Positions 58,763-64,000 of a stretch of DNA of 64,000 nucleotides are shown in pieces. A model generated the notes under the pieces. That model searched no databases and had not been told where the DNA came from. It saw only the letters and a list, made by a program, of their open reading frames with translations. The stretch comes from Euryodendron excelsum (Eukaryota; Streptophyta; Magnoliopsida; Ericales; Pentaphylacaceae): NCBI GenBank assembly GCA_033060915.1, contig CM065394.1:9339501-9403500 (forward strand), in the 5' to 3' direction. The position numbers were made by a program, and so were the translations under genes. The first letter of the stretch is position 1. Every line of letters starts with the position of its first letter.

Positions 58763-59920
58763 GTCACGGGCACCCAAAAATAAAATCGATACCTCAAAAA
58801 TAATTGTGTAGTAGTGTGAGTAAGGATCGTTTCCACAGAGAGTGTTTAACCTAGTTTTATGCTACATGAATTTTGGTGGGGGGTTTTGGATATAATGAAA
58901 ACAATTTTAATAATAACTAACTATAGAACAATTCAGATTAAAGTATTGAAATCAATCAAAAGAACAAACCTTGGTCTAGGTCAACATCCACCATTGGAAT
59001 TTACAACTGATCATTGATGCAAGCATATCGATTCACACATTGAATATTCACCTTTGAAATTATTTTCCTATCTCTTCTTAGTCGTAGTTAATTAGAAAAC
59101 AAGCGATCTCGTTAACCCTAACTATTAAACAACCTAGGATAAGCACTCAAGGTTTAATCTAGTAGCAACCTTAAGAATTAGAGAGAACGATGAAACTAAA
59201 CAACATAAGCACAAGTGGTTGCATTTAATTTAGTCGAACGTCCTTCCTAAGATATTCGTTGCTTCACAAATCAGAGGAATCAAACAATTACGAATTCGAT
59301 ATCTAGTCCAGCAATAGATTGCAACGAATAATAAACTAGTAGGCCTCCTAGTGATTAAACAAGACAATCATGAACACAGGCATAGAAGAACATCTGTTAC
59401 TCAAAGGATAAATCAAATAATGAAAATAAATTAAATCTCATAGGTTATTATTAATTTCGAGACTTTTGTTTCCTTCAACCAAGATTCAAGGTTTAGCCAT
59501 GCAAGGCCATGAAAATAACTCAAATAATAATCTAGAATAATATGAAAAACGCCAACTAACCCAAAAAACAAAACAGTCCCAGCTTTTATAGGCTTCTGAA
59601 GTTCTACAGCAGCGCACTACCGTTCGAACGCATCGGACCCCATTCAAACGATGCGTCGAACGCACTTCGAACGGGAAAAATACTCTCTGTATATTTCGAA
59701 CGCACTTCTAACCTGAAATTGACATGAATCCGTTTGACGTACCGTTCAAACGCTGCTTGCATTTTAGCTTGAATTCGTCCCTTTTAAGTTAGGATTCTCT
59801 TCCTTGGCATTCCATAGCAACCTAAATCAAAATATAAGAATAATGAGTATCTTTAGGCACCAACTAAGTATAAAAGATTAAACATTAAGGGAGAAAAATA
59901 TGACATTTGTATTCTCATCT
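58763..59920 (-). repeat. 5' LTR of element D, main part
   Basis: Resumes from GTCACGGGCACCC and matches 27841-29092, ending ATTCTCATCT. It carries fewer TTCGAA motifs than the partner LTR (about 59614-59710) because of a short deletion. It is followed by the TCACT duplicate of D at 59921-59925. Confidence 0.88.
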
Positions 59921-62203
59921 TCACTCTTTGGATAAATGAATGCATGAAGGAATTTGACGGAAGTTTGAAAGAGTATTGTGGTTAGATTTTGAAAAGGGGT
60001 TATGACTGCATCCATGAGGGTTGCCTAAATATCTTGCTTGACGAGAATCAAGTCAGCTGTAGTTCAGGAAAGAGACTTTGGGAGTCTTCAAATGTTTTGA
60101 AATTTAAACTCAAGAGAGTTTTGATTTGAAATTGGATGTTGGAGTGTTTTTAGAAACATAAATGGAAAGTTTTTGAAGGTGGGGTTTTGACTTGTAAAAG
60201 CTCTTGTGGACTTGTCTCGAAAAGGTTTTTGAAAGTTGCGTCTTATGTACATTATGAAAGGTATATTGATATTTCATTGCCTTTGAGATGTTAGTTATGT
60301 AGGAACTATATTCCCTTAATACCATGAGTTTAGGAAAATAATTTGGAAGAAAGGGCTAGAAACTTTCCTTGTGCTTTGAATACCTCACTTACCTTGAGCA
60401 ATCCTAAACATAGGAAGGTTTAGGATTGAGTCAAGAGTGTGCTATTTGAAAATAGTTTTTGGAAAAGGTTTTCAAAGAATGTTGAGGGTTTAGGAACCCT
60501 AAAGTGAACCATGTAAATCTCACTTGATATATCACTTTCTTTAGGCAACGCTAACCTAAAAGGTTAGTACCACTTAGGGCTGCGATTTTTAGAAATCATT
60601 TTTGAAAACAGTTTTTGAAAAATAGTAAGCATCTAGCCATTTTAGATTGAGACTAGGTTGGGTAAACTAGGGTTTAGGTAACTTAGGGTTAAGTTGACCT
60701 AAGATTGGACCAACTAGGGTTTTGGAAGGATGCCTTGGAAGTAAAAAGGATTTGATTTGATGTAATATGAAAAGATATGGTTTTTACTTTATTTTTGGAA
60801 AGTTTTGAAAAAGGAAAGTTTCAGAAAAGGAAAGTTTGGAAAAGAAAAGTTTCGATTTAGGAAACTTTTGAAAAAGGAAGGTTTTGATTTTGTTTCCACA
60901 AAAGGAGGATTGGTTTTTGTTTCCAAAGGTGGAAGATTTGATTTCATTTTAAAAAATAGAAGATTTGATTTGGTTTTCAAAATGGAAGATTTGATTTGGT
61001 TTGAAATATGAAGGGTTTGACTTAGAAAAGGTATGATTTTACAAGGAAATCTTTTGGTTTGAAAAGCGATGATTTTATGTGACATTGGTTTGGAAACAAC
61101 TCAAGAGAACCATGCACTTTTTTTTAGAAACATGATGTGACAATGATTTGAAAAATCAATTTAATACAATGATGCAAGAATGAAGTTAAGGGACAGAAAG
61201 GGACTTTTCTAGACATGGATTTCTAGGGCTTCAAGAAAACAACTCTTGGACCAATTTCAGGAAAAGCACTTGAACATGGAATTTAAAGGGGTTTTAAAAG
61301 AAATAAAAGAAAAGGTTTTGAGAAAGGTGTTTTAGGGCTTAAAACCCTTATGTGGCCTTTAGATACCTCATTGAATATGCCACTTTCCTAAAGCAACCCT
61401 AACCACGAAAAGGCTAGAACTACTTTAGGGTTGTGATTTTGAAAACAAACTAAGGCTTCAAACCCTAATGTAGACCTTGGTGGTCCCTTTGAATATGTCA
61501 TTTTCCTAGAGAAACCCTAACCAAGAGGAGGCTAGAATCACTCTAGGGTTGTGAATTTGAAAATAAGAATAATGTACGAACATGACAAGTATCATGCAAT
61601 AGGGATATGAACATACACGGTTGAAGGCTTCACCATATTGCAAGGGCCCTCAAGACTGTACCATGATTGGTTAGGCTGAAGGATTACCCCTAACACGGTG
61701 GTCTCCCCAAAGCTTCCCCTAGGCATGTATCTAAGGTCCTCTTGTTTCAAGCATGCAAGAAAAGGGGGTTGTAGATGGTGAGTAAAATATAAAATAGTCC
61801 ATGTGGACTAGAAGGGAGAAGTGGGGGGGGGGGGGGGTGTCTAAAAAATTTAAAGAGAAACCCTACCTTGTCTTTAAACCTCCTTCAAGCTTTTACGGAG
61901 ACTTTGCCTTGGACTTGAGTAAGCTTCAAAAGGACTGAAGGTGGCCTCCAATGGTGCCCTGGGGCTAGGGTTTAGAGTGTATATGCTTGGGAGGTTTGAA
62001 CCTTAAAGAGAGCTAGGGTTTTGGGAGGATTTCGAGGGCTGTCTTGAGAGAGGCAAAGTTTCTTTGCGATTTTATGGACCTGGAATACATTAGGGGTGCA
62101 CTGTATTTATAGGCAAAAGTTGAGGAGGTACTGCCACTAGAAGTGGAGCCTAGCTACTTTTTGGGTTGGCGCCACTGACAGTGGTGCCATCCTTGCATGA
62201 AAA
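59921..62203 (-). mobile_element. L6, right part
   Basis: Continues L6 after element D. It shows the hairpin block (about 59985-60070, decayed), purine-rich repeats (60720-61060), CTAGGGTTT telo-boxes (about 61968-62020), a TATA box on the minus strand (62104-62111) and the palindrome TGGCGCCACT...AGTGGTGCCA (62167-62189). It is cut at 62204 by L10. A run of about 13 G lies near 61826. Confidence 0.8.
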
Positions 62204-64000
62204 TAGTAAGCACCTCATTTTTGCTCGCTCAGCAATCTCTGGCTTGACCGGACTCACATTCAAATCAAAACAGACACTTTCAAGCCCAAATCGGGTTTTC
62301 AGACTCAATCCAATCAATTAACCACTTCGTGGGCCCTCTAGGTGTTAGGATCAAGCGCTTACCACTGCACCAAAAGTAATTGCTATTAGTCAAGGCGCAA
62401 CTTTATTTTCTTAAACCTTACAGTAGCCAGCGCCCTGTCTCGACTGCACGCATGCGGCAAGATGTTGGACTTGGCCTCCTGGCCTCTGCCTAACAATCCC
62501 CCTTCAGCACCTGCTCGCAAGCAGCATGCCCTCCAGGGGAGTTGAACCCATGACCTGCTCTTATACCAATTGTTAGGATTAAGCGCTTACCATTGCACCA
62601 AAATCAATTTCTGTTAGTCAAGGCGCAACTTTATTTCCTTAAACCTTCACAGTAGCCAGCCCTCCGTCTCGACTGCACACATGGGGCAGGATGCTGGACT
62701 TGGCCCTCCCAGCCTTCGTCCAACATCAGGGCCAATAGAAGCAAAATGACCAAAAATACCCTTAGGGCATTGCTCAGTAAAATTCTAGTTGGAACGTCTT
62801 CTTAAAGATGCTAAGTCTGTATTTCAACCTCATTTTCGATTCCAATTCTGGTGAAGGTCAATCAAACTCAATCTAGTTCGTCTTTCGAGAGAGTTGATGC
62901 CTCATATGGGATGTCCATCTAGTACGGCATGTTTACCGAAAAAACTCAGAATGGTAGGTCCTTTCACACCTGTCAACCAAGACAAAACGCAAGTCCCTGA
63001 GCTAGTCGAGCGGTTCACTTCTGGTGCCTGCTAGCCCAACAAAGTAGAATGTTCGTTATTCAGCATGTTGATCTAGAAAGTACCTAAGGCCTTGAGATAA
63101 TAAAACCACTCAATAGCTTTCCCATATCAGACAAACTCTAGAATGAATGCACACCATTTGAGCGGCAGAAACCCTCACAAACATCGCAACTGTTAGAGTG
63201 ACAGAAACACTCACAACAGGTCAACATTGAAAATTGCCAACAAAACCCTTATGTCACGGGATCGAACACACCTCTTGGCCGTGACATGTTTACTGAAGGG
63301 CAAGATACCTTTGGAAACTAGCTCATCGCACACCATCAGAGTGACAGAAACACTCAAAACTTAGGTCAACACCAGTGCCCATTAGTCCATTCTAGTGAAA
63401 AATGACCAAACTGCCCCTTGGGCCCCAAAGACACACTTCTGGAGAAAGTACCTAAGACCTCAGAGCGATAAGTACACTCTTCTAAAATTGTCTCAAAGAT
63501 AATCTTGCATGTTCTAGTGCCTTCCAATCACTTAAAGATCAATTTTGAGAGCATTCGGTCAAAATGACCATTTGTCCCCTAAGCATCCAATCACCTCCAC
63601 AAACTACACTAACTCAGGGTATCAAACTGGTTACCTTTCGAGGATACTTCTGGTCGTATATTCAATATTTCTTTACCTTTCCAAACCATTTCAAGTCCAT
63701 TTCGAGAAACCTAGTGTAAAATGACCATTTTGCCCCTAGTGGGCCAGTTGTCTTTTCCAAACACACTGGCTTTAGGTATCAAACCAAAAATCTCCTAAAA
63801 CATTCTCAATAGTGTTTCCAAGCTTCAAGCCTCATCAAAAACCACTTTGTCTCGATCTCGGTTTTCTCCCGATTCAAATGACCATTTTTGCCTCTAGTTG
63901 GTCAGTCATCCTTTTCAACTATCCCAAATCTAGTTACCCTTGAGACACTCTTTATGGGATTCTCATCCATCCCTGGCCTTCCAAATCATTTCCTGACTTT
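62204..64000 (+). mobile_element. L10: plus-oriented LTR, 5' part, continuing beyond the window
   Basis: Starts TAGTAAGCACCTC (TG mutated to TA). It shows the early U3 blocks in order: the GGGCC...AAAATGACC stretch, decayed GAGTGACAGAAACACTC hairpin units (63195-63360) and ~158-bp units with ATTTGTCCCC / TTTTGCCCCT (63570, 63725, 63885). It is inserted into L6 in opposite orientation. It contains a TRIM at 62343-62725. Confidence 0.85.
62343..62725 (-). mobile_element. TRIM (miniature LTR retrotransposon) in L10
   Basis: A 383-base element with ~154-base terminal repeats (62343-62495 and 62571-62725). Each starts TGTTAGGATYAAGCGCTTAC and ends YCMAACA-like. The 75-base internal part has, on the minus strand, TGGTATAAGAGCAGG (62568-62554), a near match to the initiator-Met-tRNA PBS TGGTATCAGAGC, two bases from the right repeat. 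An AAGGGGGAT PPT adjoins the left repeat. Flanks CTAGG / TCAGG are an imperfect duplication. It has no coding capacity, as is normal for TRIMs. Confidence 0.88.

Larger units (their letters stand above)
27832..59920 (-). mobile_element. Element D: Athila-like Ty3/gypsy retrotransposon with nested insertions
   Basis: Minus-oriented full-length element between perfect TCACT duplications (27827-27831, 59921-59925). It has ~1.2-kb LTRs at 27832-29092 and at 41599-41612 plus 58763-59920, a PPT by 29097-29109, and a PBS of the TGGCGCCATTGCCAGGGA type (Asp-tRNA class). A decayed polyprotein runs in the order gag, protease, RT, RNase H, integrase. Solo LTR L7 splits the integrase and element B (17 kb) splits the 5' LTR. 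Without these, D would be about 9.4 kb. Athila lineage is inferred from the gag and PBS style. No env-like gene is recognisable. Confidence 0.88.

Noticed and set aside
62343..62725. tRNA gene (the stretch with GTTGAACCCATGACC)
   Set aside because: No cloverleaf; the tRNA-like part is the PBS of a TRIM bounded by direct repeats.

Overview
The window looks like heterochromatic, transposon-packed DNA of a flowering plant with a large genome. It contains nested LTR retrotransposons, a plant mobile domain (PMD) gene, plant-type TATA boxes and AAACCCTAG telo-boxes. I see no intact host gene, no rRNA or tRNA gene and no CRISPR array. The species cannot be named from the sequence; a eudicot is likely but not proven.

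One family dominates: a Tat/Ogre-like Ty3-gypsy element with very long LTRs (about 4.2-5.5 kb). In the sense direction the LTR starts TGTAAGCACC and ends GGCGCGACA. It is followed by a PBS of the type TGGCGGCTCCACTGGGAA, and the 3' LTR is preceded by a PPT, AAAAAGAGGGGCAGC. I count ten LTR copies, named L1-L10. Only element B (41613-58762, minus) is complete with two LTRs. It has a degraded Tat-type gag but no visible pol, and it carries a spliced PMD gene in antisense to the retroelement.

Layout, left to right. Positions 1-10228 are the 3' part of element A (plus), holding an antisense PMD pseudogene split by solo LTR L2, with L1 at the window edge. Positions 10229-19552 are LTR L3, split by solo LTR L4. 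L3 ends the internal region of A and also begins the internal region of a further element C. C is followed by a ~237-bp tandem repeat array (21060-27314) split by solo LTR L5. From 27315 comes minus-strand LTR L6, split by a 32-kb Athila-like element D (27832-59920, TSD TCACT). D carries solo LTR L7 in its integrase and element B in its 5' LTR. L6 resumes at 59921 and is cut at 62204 by plus-strand LTR L10, which itself holds a 383-bp TRIM.

The most unusual content lies inside the long LTRs. Their U3 regions carry tandem arrays of short hairpin-forming units whose stem bases change in a compensatory way (29-bp, 47-bp and ~50-bp types). Upstream of the TATA box sit inverted GGCGCC repeats, and the same motif recurs at the 5' end of the antisense PMD gene. 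A PBS-like TGGCGACTCC preceded by a perfect 8-bp-arm hairpin lies inside the LTR, and the transcribed part has a ~1.6-kb track almost free of G. All protein genes seen are pseudogenes.
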